NCBI RefSeq assembly: GCF_963855985.1
Contig: NC_087092.1
Coordinates: 6,510,001 to 6,574,000 of the forward strand
Origin: Ostrinia nubilalis
Taxonomy: Eukaryota > Arthropoda > Insecta > Lepidoptera > Crambidae
Direction: 5' to 3'
Length of the DNA stretch: 64,000 nucleotides
The notes under the pieces are model-generated. The model searched no databases and was not told the DNA's origin. It was given only the letters and a program-made list of their open reading frames with translations. The translations under genes were made by a program, and so were the position numbers. Shown one piece after another: positions 9,151 through 18,437 of the stretch. Position 1 is the stretch's first letter; each line of letters opens with the position of its first letter.

Positions 9151-11236
9151 TGCCTGGAGTCGATCAACGAACAGTTCTGCAGACAAACGCAAACCACTGC
9201 AGGTCGGCTCAGGACCTCCTGTTACAGGCCATGGCCGAGTGGCTGATAGATGTCGCCGTCGTTGCTGAGCCATATTCGGTGACCGGCCGTTGGTTGGGTG
9301 ACCGTGACGGCTTGGTGGCTATTGTACCACGGCCTTCCACCAATTCCCCACCACTCTCGCTCTTAGAACGGGGACATGGATACGTGGCCGCCGCGTGGGG
9401 GGAGATTGCCCTTGTGGGCGTGTATTTCTCCCCCAACCGCCCCCTAGTCGAATTTGATTCTTATCTTGATATTCTAGGGGCGGTAGTTCGTAGGTGCTCT
9501 TCACGTCAGGTGGCCCTCCTTGGGGATCTGAACGCAAAATCAGAGGCATGGGGGAACCCTGCCACTGATGTTAGAGGTGAGGCCGTCGAGCTATGGGCAG
9601 CATCTTGTGGTCTATCCCTATTAAACAGAGGTACAATACACACGTGCGTGCGACAACGGGGAGGGTCTGTGGTAGACGTTTCGTTCGCCAGCCCCGCTCT
9701 AGCCGTGCGTGAACAAAACTGGAGGGTAGAACTGGTGGAGACCCTATCAGATCATCGGTTCATCCGATTTGAGGTCTCCAACCACGATTCACAGAGAGTG
9801 GCCCGTCCAAGAGCTTCCCCTTTTCCCAGGTGGGCGCTCACCCGCCTTGACCGGCAGATGGCCAAGGAGGCCGCTTTTGTGCAGGCGTGGTTTGAGCCAT
9901 CCGCGACCACTGCAAACGTCGACCTGGCGGCCACCCAACTACGGGAATCACTGACCGAGGTGTGCGATGCTAGTATGCCTCGATCGCGCCGCCCACCCCC
10001 TCGCCGCGCCGTCTATTGGTGGTCAATGGAGCTGGCGGAGATGCGGACCACCTGCAATGCGGCTAGAAGGGCCTACACTAGGAGCCGACGCCGCGCAGTT
10101 CGAGATCCATCAAATGAGGCCCGCCTCTATAGCATTTACGTGGAGGCGAAACGGGTCTTCAAGACGGAAATCGGCGCCGCCAAGGATCGGGCTAGAGCCG
10201 AGATGCTGGCGAGCTTGGATGAGGATCCGTGGGGGAGGCCGTACAAGGCGGCCAGAAATAAGCTACGCCCTATCGGCCCCCCGCTAACCGAGATCATGGA
10301 GCCGACTTTGCTGGATAGGGTTGTGCAGGCGCTCTTTCCGAGTCAGCCTGCCTCTTTCATCCCACCGCAAATGGCCGATCACTACAGGGCAGCTAGTCCA
10401 ACCGCTCAGGACGCTCCTCCTTCCATCACAAACGGGGAATTTGGCGCGGCTATTTTAAGAATCCGCGCCAAAAAGACGGCTCCTGGCCCCGATGGTATCC
10501 CGGCCAAGATGGTGGCCCTGGCTTCCGCAGAACTGGAAAGTCGGTTCCGGGAGCTTTTCGACCAGTGCTTTGCTATCGGAAAATTCCCGAAACCCTGGAA
10601 GGAGGGGCAGCTGTGCCTGTTGCGCAAGGAGGGCCGCCCAACTGACTCCCCCTCTGCATACAGGCCTATAGTCCTGCTCGACGAGGTAGGGAAACTATTC
10701 GAACGCATCATAGCGTATCGCCTCGTCGAGCACTTGACGGAAAATGGGCCCAATCTTTCCGAGGCCCAATTTGGCTTTCGGGCAGGCCGGTCGACCATTG
10801 ACGCTCTGTCCCACTTAAAAGGCCTTGTCCAGCAGGCAGTTGATGTAGGGGATGGCGTGATGGCTATATCTTTTGATATAGCCAACGCGTTCAATACCAT
10901 TCCCCACACCACCATATTGGAGGCGCTTCGATACCACGAGGTGCCTCCTTATCTAGAGAGTCTGTTGGCCGACTACCTGTCGGACCGAGAAATACTGTTC
11001 GTGGACAGAGCCGGCCAACTTCGAAGGCATGGCGTCAGGTCCGGTGTTCCACAGGGGTCCGTTCTTGGTCCGCTCTTGTGGAACATCGGATATGACTGGG
11101 TCCTGCGCGGCGCCCTCCCTCCGGGCATGGACATCATCTGCTATGCAGACGATACCCTTGTAACTGCCCGGGGGAGGAATTATGACGAGGCGGCCTGCCT
11201 GGCCGCTACAGGTGGCACAACGGTCGCCAACAGAAT
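9150..11236 (+). pseudogene. ORF2 of the R1-clade LINE, 5' part (endonuclease and reverse transcriptase)
   Basis: The likely start is the ATG at 9150-9152, overlapping the ORF1 stop as TAATG. The frame is also open a little upstream from a GTG at 9132. The N-terminal third is an endonuclease/exonuclease/phosphatase-type domain (AVVAEPYS, GDLNAKSEAWGN near 9525, SDHRF near 9750). The reverse transcriptase follows: KTAPGPDGIP, YRPIVLLDEVGKLFERI, QFGFRAGRST, FDIANAFNTIPH, GVPQGSVLGPLLWN and the catalytic YADD at 11142-11153. The frame is clean until a transposon inserted after 11236. Read through, it would run 16 more bases into that transposon and stop at 11252, giving a protein lacking the RT thumb and C-terminus. 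Confidence 0.93.
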
Positions 11237-12024
11237 GAAGAATGTTCACTAATTTTGTTTTTTAGCTTTCTGTATTCTCTGTTAAAAATAAAAAATACAC
11301 GTGAAAGAATTATTTCGATACGTCAATTAGTTTCCAAGATATTGAATTTTAAAAGTGCGGGCGGCGGCCGGCCCGCCATTTTATGCGCGTGACGTCATAT
11401 TACAACGACTGGCTCATATTTGTATGGGTGGAATCTTGCAAACTGAATTAAGACCCACTTCCAGGCAACCGATTAAGCTGAAATTTCGCAAACACATGTG
11501 ATTTGGATGACCATGCAATATTATGATGACATGGAGCTGATCTGATGATGGAGCTGGAAGGTGGCCATAGGAACTCTATAATAAAACGACTTAAATGTAT
11601 CGAGTTTGGGCTCGTTCGTTTTGTATTGATGAGTATTTTAATTCTATATAGTAATCGGGGTCTAATGATGGAGCTGGAAGGTAATTCGCAATAAAACGAC
11701 ACAATCGCATCAAGTTTGGGTTTGGTTCAATTTTAATTTCTGTGATGGGTCTGGGTGTTAATATGTATAATAAGTTTGTATTTACAAAAAAAAATGTATT
11801 TAAGTATGTTTATATCCGTTTTCTAGTGAGCGGACACTGTGAATGTACGTCACACGGGGTCACGTGACCGTCGGCGGGACTCAATATTTAAGCGAACTTT
11901 GAATGCCTATAAAATCATAACTACTGGGTATTTTTGAATGAAATAAAAACTAATGTATTTGTAAATGTAAAAGCTTAACTGTAACATAGGTTTCAAGTGA
12001 TTTTGCATACCTAGTAACATTCTC
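11237..12024. mobile_element. Non-autonomous DNA transposon inserted in LINE ORF2
   Basis: It is flanked by AAT on both sides (11234-11236 and 12025-12027). Its ends are imperfect inverted repeats, GAAGAATGTTCACTA on the left and GAGAATGTTACTA (reverse complement) on the right. It is AT-rich with no coding frame, in sharp contrast to the GC-rich ORF2 around it. The 3-bp target duplication would suit PIF/Harbinger or CACTA-type superfamilies, but the ends match neither well, so the superfamily is open. Excluding the element and one AAT leaves the RT reading frame continuous, which supports these borders. Confidence 0.8.
11541..11725 (+). repeat. Two-copy internal repeat in the ORF2-inserted transposon
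   Basis: TGATGGAGCTGGAAGGT and, after a spacer, AATAAAACGAC ... ATCGAGTTTGGG occur from 11541. They recur with changes from 11661 (AATAAAACGAC ... ATCAAGTTTGGG). The offset is 120 bp. Confidence 0.8.
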
Positions 12025-12027
12025 AAT

Positions 12028-13249
12028 TGGGCGTCTGGGGCTCGGGGTAGCTCTCCATAAAACGGAGGCCATCTACTTCCACGGGCCCCGTAAGAAGATC
12101 CCTCCTGATGCCCATATCATGGTGGCAGGTGTTAGGATCGATGTCAAGGCCCAGTTCAAATATCTGGGCCTAATCATTGATAGCCGGTGGCAGTTTGGCG
12201 CACATTTCGCCAACCTGTCGCCGCGCCTAAGAAAGGCAGCCGACGCCTTCTCGTGGCTGCTCCCAAATCTGGGGGGTCCTAGGGCGAAATGCCGGCAACT
12301 CTATGCCGGCATTCTTAAAAGTATGGCCCTATACGGGGCTCCCATATGGGCTGATACCCTCGACAGGAGGGGGAACGCGGCCCACCTCCGGAGACCTCAA
12401 CGGGCCATCGCCCAGAGGGTTGCCAGGGCGTATCGCACCGTCGGCTTCGACGCAGCATGCGCCTTGGCGGGGACCCCTCCCTGGGAGCTGGAAGCGCATG
12501 TCCAGGCCGCCGTTTACAGATGGATGGCGGCCCAGAAAGAGCGGGGGGAACGCCCCGCCTTCGAGGAGAGGGAGGCGGTTCGGCGCGAGGCTCGCGAAAC
12601 TGTGGTTCAGCAGTGGGCAGACCACCTCGCCGTTGCCGAGTCGGGCCGCCGAACCTTGGATGCGCTGGCGCCGACCATAGAAAGGTGGCTCGAGCGCCCG
12701 CATGGGTACCTTTCCTTTCATTTGGTACAGATGTTGACCGGGCACGGATGCTTTGGCTCATATCTGTACCGCATTGGAAGGGAAGAGACGCCGTCCTGCC
12801 ACGCATGTCGCGGCGGTGCGGAGGACACGCCGCACCATACCCTTGCGGTATGTCCGGCGTGGGCTCCGCAGCGCAATACGCTTATCGCGGCGGTGGGCCG
12901 GGACCTTGTGCTGCCCAGTATAGTCAAAACTATGCTGGACAGCAACGAGGCCTGGATGGCAATGGCCTCCTTCTGTGAAGACGTGATGTCTCAGAAGGAG
13001 GCCGCGGAGCGAGAGCGCGAGGATGATCCAAACGCGCCCTCGCTCCGGCGACGGCGGAGGGGTCAGAGGAGGCGACAATATGATCGCCTCCAGTTTCCTC
13101 TCCTCGGTGATGGCCAGCGGGCTGGGGGCGTGGGGGCGCCCCCGCCTGCATTGCACAGGTCACCACCACCGTCGGACGGGAACAGCTGTGTGCTTCCAGC
13201 TGTTCCTGTCGCCCCCCGTCCTGGGGGGCTTGTAGGGCCCGCCATGTAG
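12028..13249 (+). pseudogene. ORF2 of the R1-clade LINE, 3' part (RT thumb and C-terminal zinc motif)
   Basis: The frame resumes at 12028 with RLGLGVALHKTEAIYFHG, the segment that follows the YADD block in R1-clade reverse transcriptases, then KYLGLIIDSRWQF. A Cys/His motif of the C-terminal type (CHACRGG ... HHTLAVC) starts near 12797, in the usual position before the end. The frame is open to the TAG at 13247-13249 without further lesions. It is separated from the 5' part only by the transposon at 11237-12024. The Cys/His motif is thought to bind RNA or target DNA in related elements. Confidence 0.9.
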
Positions 13250-13466
13250 GCGGGCAATCGCCGGGAGGGGCTGTGGTAGAGAAGGCTTTGTCCGGAAACC
13301 CACAGTCTCCTCCCACTTATGGCGAGTGACGGAGCACCGGGGTCTTTTTAGTGGGTATGCCACGTCCTTCTGACGTGGTGAGCCCCACATAACCTACCCT
13401 GTCCCCGCAGGGTAGGTATGCGATTCAACGCATTTTTTCCCCGTAAAAAAAAAAAAAAAAAAAAAA
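13250..13466 (+). other. 3' UTR and poly-A tail of the R1-clade LINE
   Basis: A short, GC-rich untranslated stretch contains small potential stems, such as CCTACCCTG and CAGGGTAGG near 13394-13416. It ends in 22 A residues at 13445-13466, directly followed by the second target duplication. A poly-A end is usual for TRAS- and SART-like R1-clade elements. Confidence 0.85.
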
Positions 13467-13500
13467 GGGTCCACGCGTATGAAGTCGCGGGCACAGTTAG
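13467..13500 (+). mobile_element. Right target duplication and 3' terminus of the interrupted Helitron
   Basis: The second copy of GGGTCCACGCGTATG (13467-13481) runs into GAAGTCGCGGGCACAGTTAG followed by a host T. GCGGGC...TTAG|T is the expected Helitron 3' end (CTRR-like, here TTAG). It therefore completes the Helitron tail that stops at 6196. Confidence 0.7.
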
Positions 13501-14155
13501 TGAGGTATATCTTTTAGACCTTTATGATGGCAAAAGGTAGGTACTTACACAAATTTCAAATTGCCTAGAACTGACTGTATGAATACGTTTATGTTACTTT
13601 TACCACTTTACCATAGAAATAGAAATTAATTTGACTCTAATAAACTTTTCGATAATCTAGGTTCTCAATTTACTTCAAAAACTGAACAAGAGTCATTGAC
13701 ATGATTTATCAATCGAAAAAACTTTCAGTTGGAAGCCAATAACCGAAGAAACATAATCCCAATTCTACAGTAACAAGATACATTCAATATTTCTTTATTA
13801 AATAAACGTATACTGGTAGGAAATGGACTTAATAGCTTGTAATACAATTCAATCACTATAAGATCTAGGATACGGCCGCCCCAGATCACTGCCCGCATAC
13901 AAAATTATTAGCCCTCACTTATTTATGCATCGTGGGCCAACATCTTAATAGCCACGGAGAGTTATGTTTATCCTAAAATAATATTTTGTGTAAATGTTTG
14001 AAAATACACAAACCGCGTTGAAGCGGTGTGCTTTAGCGTCACAATATGTCGTAAGTCCGTAGTCCGCGCCGTTTTGTGGCGATTTAAATGTTAAAATGAG
14101 TTATTACGAGGGTTTCGTATTCAATTTAGTACATCTAAGTTTAATGAATGCTTAC

Positions 14156-14197
14156 CTTTGGATGTGCTCTTCTAGGGAAGGCCACTTTGGGGTCAAT
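14156..14197 (-). CDS. Rbp6: Rbp6 (Musashi family) exon: inter-RRM linker, 42 bp
   Basis: On the minus strand, TTTCATTTCAG precedes and GTAAGC follows a 42-bp exon. It translates in phase 0 to IDPKVAFPRRAHPK. This is the highly conserved linker between the two RRM domains of Musashi-family proteins; the AFPRRAHPK form fits Rbp6 and vertebrate Musashi better than Drosophila msi. The protein is a cytoplasmic RNA-binding translational regulator. The preceding exon is at 32006-32090 and ends in GKK in the matching phase. The following RRM2 exon is not in the window. Only part of the gene can be annotated. Confidence 0.9.
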
Positions 14198-14286
14198 CTG
14201 AAATGAAAGATAGTCGTAATTAGACAAGATGAAGTGTTGCAGTAAGTATATTTACGAATAAAGGTATATTTAGGCGATATTGTGTG

Positions 14287-16579
14287 CTGCCGCACAATTT
14301 ATAAACGCAGTAAGTAACACGTGAACAGTTTCGAGAAAAACGCGATCAAAGTTGAAATTTTATTTTGGGGTGTCTACAATTAGTTACGCAAATATTTGTA
14401 AAAAAAAATATATGGGCTTATAGAGCTAAACTCAAAGTTTATTTTGATATGAGGTTTTTGTATTTTAATTAATATTTTGTATTTAAAATTATTAAAAAAC
14501 TGTTTATGTTATGGATTAACTAAGTTTTCGTTCGATACTTACTACCCATGAATGCAGTATGATTGTTCCTTACTGCGTTTATCAGTAGTTTTCGTTACTT
14601 ACGGTACATGTGTTAAATGATTGATTTAAATTTTAGTTCTTACAACGTAATATATGCGCCGTATCTTTACAACTTACTGCATTTATGAGTGGGAGTGTGA
14701 ATCAAAATAATTTATCAAAACTTTAAATGCGCAGTAATAATACAATTATACTGCGCTTATCATAAGCCAATAACGCTTTCATGTTGAACTTTCCCAAATG
14801 ACCAAGGGGTAAATGAAACAAGTATTACAAAATAATTGCTGAGATCGCTTGTTATTAAATCAAAAATTAAGATATGGCACCCACTTTTAGATCTTAAATA
14901 TACCAATCTAATAAAATAAAGACTCGGTCGTTCGTTTCAGCCGAAAGACGTCCACTGCTGGACAACGGCCTCCCCCAAGGATTTCCACAAAGACCGGTCC
15001 TGTGCCGCTCGCATACAGGCACCTGACGCGACCTTCACCAGATCATCGGTCCACCTAGTTTGAGGCTTGCCCAAGCTGCGTCTTCCAGCTCATAGTCGCC
15101 ACTCAAGAACTTTCCTGCCCCAGCGGCCATCAGACAACTTATAGTGTCTCCAACCTTCAGAAGAGTGGGTACAGCACGGCATTTGACATGATTTTTGTCT
15201 TGTCCATTAAAGACCCATTTGTTGAGAGGCTCTATTGAGGCAATCGAGGATTGAGCTTAGATCCTCCACGTTCTCAGCCATGACTACGATATCGTCCTCG
15301 AATCAAAGATGGGTGATGTACTCGCTGATGATATTTATGCCCAATCCGCTCCAGTCCAGAAGCTTGAAAACATCTTTCAGAGTGGTAGTGAACAGTTTTA
15401 GAAATATGACATCTCCCTGTCTGACCCCTCGCTGCAACTGAACTCCTGATCCCGGAGACGGACTGACATTGTGGCCTATTCGTACAAGCCCTTCAACGAT
15501 TATAAATATCTATAGTAAATTTGGCACTGTTGGAGAAACTGTAGCTTGAAGAGAGAAGTCTTTCTCATAGACCACAAATGCCAGACAAAGTTGCTGATTA
15601 TTCTCCTCAGTTTTCCGCCATAGATAAGTAGGTATGTGGTCTATCATACTAAAGCCTTATCGGAAACCGATTTGTTCGGGAGGCTAGATGTCGCGTGAAA
15701 CCATTCATGATGACTCTCAAAAACAGAATCAGAAGTGAGATGGGTATAAAATAAATTCTTCAACAAGGTTTTGTTGCCTTTTTTGAAGAAGAGTATCAGC
15801 ACACTTCTGTGCCATGCCGTAGGCGTTTTTCCCTCTAGGATGACGGAATCGAATAGCTTCTAAAGAGCCTTTAGAACCGGCGTTCCGCCTGATTTCAGAA
15901 GCTCAGCCGTGATTCCATCATCGCCCGGTGCCTTGTTGTTTTTCAGCTGTTTGAGAGCCATTCTAATCTCGTACAGACACGTCCGGGATATCTTCGGTAT
16001 AGTGTCGGGTCAATCTAGCTCTTGGGTCTTCGGCTAGATTTGTCATTTGGACAGGTTTTCAACTTCTTCCAATAACGTAAGAGTCAGCCACTGCGTTCAT
16101 AACATGTTAACACCTAGGCAGCACTCTGACAATCCTTAGTATGTACGCAGTATAATTGTAATTACTGCATTAATATTAAGTACAAGTCATCTGTTTTTCC
16201 TATGGAAACATAATATCAGTGTGTGTTTAAGTGGAATTACTGCACATATACTATGTGCAAGGTGAACTTAACAATTGTAGAAACATAATAAGAATGATGT
16301 AATTGGCACATACTGCACTATTACTGTGTAGCAAATTAAGTAAGCGCGAGTATTCACGTAATATTAAGTTATTATGTGCTCTTACTGCTAACATAGTATG
16401 TGAAGAAACCTACAATCTGCTCTTTACTGCGTTTATGATAACATGTATCTTCCGTTCTAAGATAGATAGAAAAAAACGGGTCTTTGATTCTTATAGATCG
16501 CGATGTCAGGATTCAGAATATTCAAAACAATCATAAATGCAGTAAGTGGTACTTACTGCGTTTATAAATTGTGCGGCAG
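14287..16579. mobile_element. Non-autonomous TIR transposon, split by an RTE copy
   Basis: CTGCCGCACAATTTATAAAC followed by GCAGTAAGTA starts at 14287 and is mirrored exactly up to 16579, giving inverted repeats of about 30 bp. TGTG flanks both sides (14283-14286 and 16580-16583), which may be a 4-bp target duplication. Both AT-rich flanks inside (14.3-14.8 kb and 16.1-16.6 kb) contain many degenerate copies of the subterminal motif ACTGCGTTTAT or its complement. The middle is occupied by a decayed RTE LINE. No transposase is visible. It lies 90 bp from the acceptor of the Rbp6 linker exon. Confidence 0.8.
14937..16090 (-). pseudogene. RTE-clade LINE, 5'-truncated and decayed
   Basis: On the minus strand, from right to left, the relic reads ALKQLKNNKAPGDDGITAEL (start of the RT fingers/palm), then an RT palm relic and the catalytic block FEDDIVVMAE near 15280-15310. 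It ends in TRWTDDLVKVA ... LWKSLGEAVVQQWTSFG and the stop at 14937-14939. RTE elements normally read FADD, so the Ala is Glu here, and a stop codon directly precedes it. Several other stops and frame changes are present. The 5' endonuclease is missing. It sits inside the TIR transposon at 14287-16579, in the same orientation as the host gene. Confidence 0.85.
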
Positions 16580-18352
16580 TGTGGATCAGCAGCTCACCTA
16601 CGTAGAGTTAGCATAACGATTTTTTCTGGACTTTGTATGGATTTTTCACTTAGACTCTGAATATGTTCTACTTAAATTCGTCAATTTGTCTTTTTCATTC
16701 AATGTTTTCCTGATAAAGTGAGCCTAATTTGCGATCTGTGACATTTACACGACTGAAAATTAGTTAAATTTTCGATTTATTAAAAACTTGGATTTCATTT
16801 CTTCCCATAAAAGGATATTTCTAAACGAGCGTTTTTGTTCTTTTTCATTTTAAATGGCCAGCTATGGTATTAGACCATAGTAAGAAAGGCAGTATTTTTT
16901 ATGTATTTTTTTTTTACTTTCGATATTTTTACATACCAGCCAAAGAGTACCGATAAGACTAACATTTACAAGCTCCAAGCCCCTCACTTGGAGCGCACCA
17001 TCCGCGCTATCTATCGCACGCTCTAAAAATCGCTCAGGCGGATCCTGCCCAACTAATCATGGACCGCACGTCCGCCATAGAAGCGGCCACGATAAATTCG
17101 CATCGCCGTGCGGCTGCGATGTCCAGTCCTAAAATCCCAGCTGCAAAAAACCATCGGACTGAAAATCCTACGCCGTGGTCCCGTCACTCGATTTCGCCTC
17201 CCGTCTTTTTCATGTAACCGAGCACCACTATTTCATACGTGCGACTGTTTAAGCCCTCAGATTTTCTCGCAGCAGCGAGCGAACGCCGGACTTTTTGTTC
17301 GTACCACGACGCGCCGTTGACCGCTATAAACGCAAAATATAAACCCAAAGAAGCTACCTTTGACATTTTAAAGGTAAAACGTTCGCTCGCGTTGGGCGTT
17401 TGTCGATTTCTGCATTTTAGAGTATAATTCTCGTTTTTTCAGCCGTGTCGTGGACGGTTAAGCGCTTTGTTAACGGGATACGTTTCATTCAGTTTATTAA
17501 CTGTAGATATGTCAGAGAGTCAGGAACACCAACCGCAGTCGGAATGTGATCGTTTGTGTTTTGTTTTTTGCGTCGTGGTATTCGCTGTTTGAAAGGGTTG
17601 ATTAAGGCAACAACTCAACATTGATGACGTAATGGATAACATTCTGACATAGAGACATGTGAATATAGATTGCACTTTTTGATTCAAATCCTCCCAGTTC
17701 ACCTAATGTAATTCAAACCCACTAGATCACAGCTGTATATACCAGTACCGTGTGTGTTGTTATATTAAATGAAACAAATTGTAAATTTAAAAATTATCAA
17801 CTCCGCTGAACATAAAAGCCAAACGGTTTACCATAGTAATTTAAAACTGAGTCCACCGTTATTAATTACTCTGTGCTCAAACTGCAGCGCCCAGTAATTT
17901 TCCAGGGAAATTTTTCAGGTTTTAAAAAAGTTGGTAACAAATTTTCCAAAAGTTCTTTTCATATAAAACACAACACAATAGATGCGCGACTCGTAGGCAT
18001 CCACGTCGAGTAATTACGAAGCAAAAGCGTGAGAGAATAATTTAAAAGATTTCGCCCAAGAGGACTGCATTATTACAATATCAGGAAAACGGCTTTACAG
18101 CGTCATTCATACATTCTTAATTATTTAATTATCTTCAGAGTGCGCCACGGAATACCGCGGCTGCAGAAAATCCAGCATAATTTGATTAAATTGGATTTTC
18201 TACGGCGAATTCATTTTTCCGTTGAAGTAATGATTGTTAGACGCTTTGTTAATGAATATAAAGTTGATTTTTGTGGTAAATAAATGCTAAAAATAAGCAA
18301 CAATGCTTATTCTCTCAACTTTTAGTCCTTACATTGAGAGTTTCGAATTAAT

Positions 18353-18437
18353 TGTTACCTACTTAGGGGAGGCCTATGTTCAGCAGTGGACGTCCTATGG
18401 CTGAAATGATGATGATGATGATGATGTTACCTACTTA
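18353..18437 (+). mobile_element. Tiny 5'-truncated RTE insertion with target duplications
   Basis: A 59-bp insert (18366-18424) holds only the last bases of an RTE element (GTTCAGCAGTGGACGTCCTA, TGGCTGA stop) and a (GAT)n tail. It is flanked by exact 13-bp duplications TGTTACCTACTTA at 18353-18365 and 18425-18437. Confidence 0.9.

Larger units (their letters stand above)
6197..13466 (+). mobile_element. Full-length R1-clade non-LTR retrotransposon
   Basis: The element is bounded by exact 15-bp target duplications. It has a 137-bp 5' UTR, ORF1 (6334-9150), ORF2 starting at 9150, a ~200-bp 3' UTR and a 22-A tail. A two-ORF layout with a Gag-like ORF1 bearing CCHC knuckles and an apurinic-type endonuclease plus reverse transcriptase in ORF2 is that of the R1 clade, which includes TRAS, SART and R1. 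Without the 788-bp insertion in ORF2 it is about 6.5 kb, normal for the clade. Apart from that insertion the frames are open, so the copy is young. It lies antisense to the host gene. Confidence 0.95.
1..14155 (-). other. Rbp6: Rbp6 intron downstream of the linker exon (continues beyond the window)
   Basis: The donor GTAAGC at 14150-14155 (minus strand) opens an intron that runs leftward. No exon coding for the start of RRM2 was found before base 1, so the intron is at least 14.1 kb and holds the BEL, Helitron, TTAA and R1-clade insertions. The part from 13501 to 14155 shows no gene or repeat. The assignment assumes that the gene continues to the left of the window. Confidence 0.6.

Noticed and set aside
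11237..12024. The insertion in ORF2 acting as a spliced intron
   Set aside because: The ends lack GT-AG at the borders that keep the frame, and inverted ends with an AAT duplication fit transposition instead.
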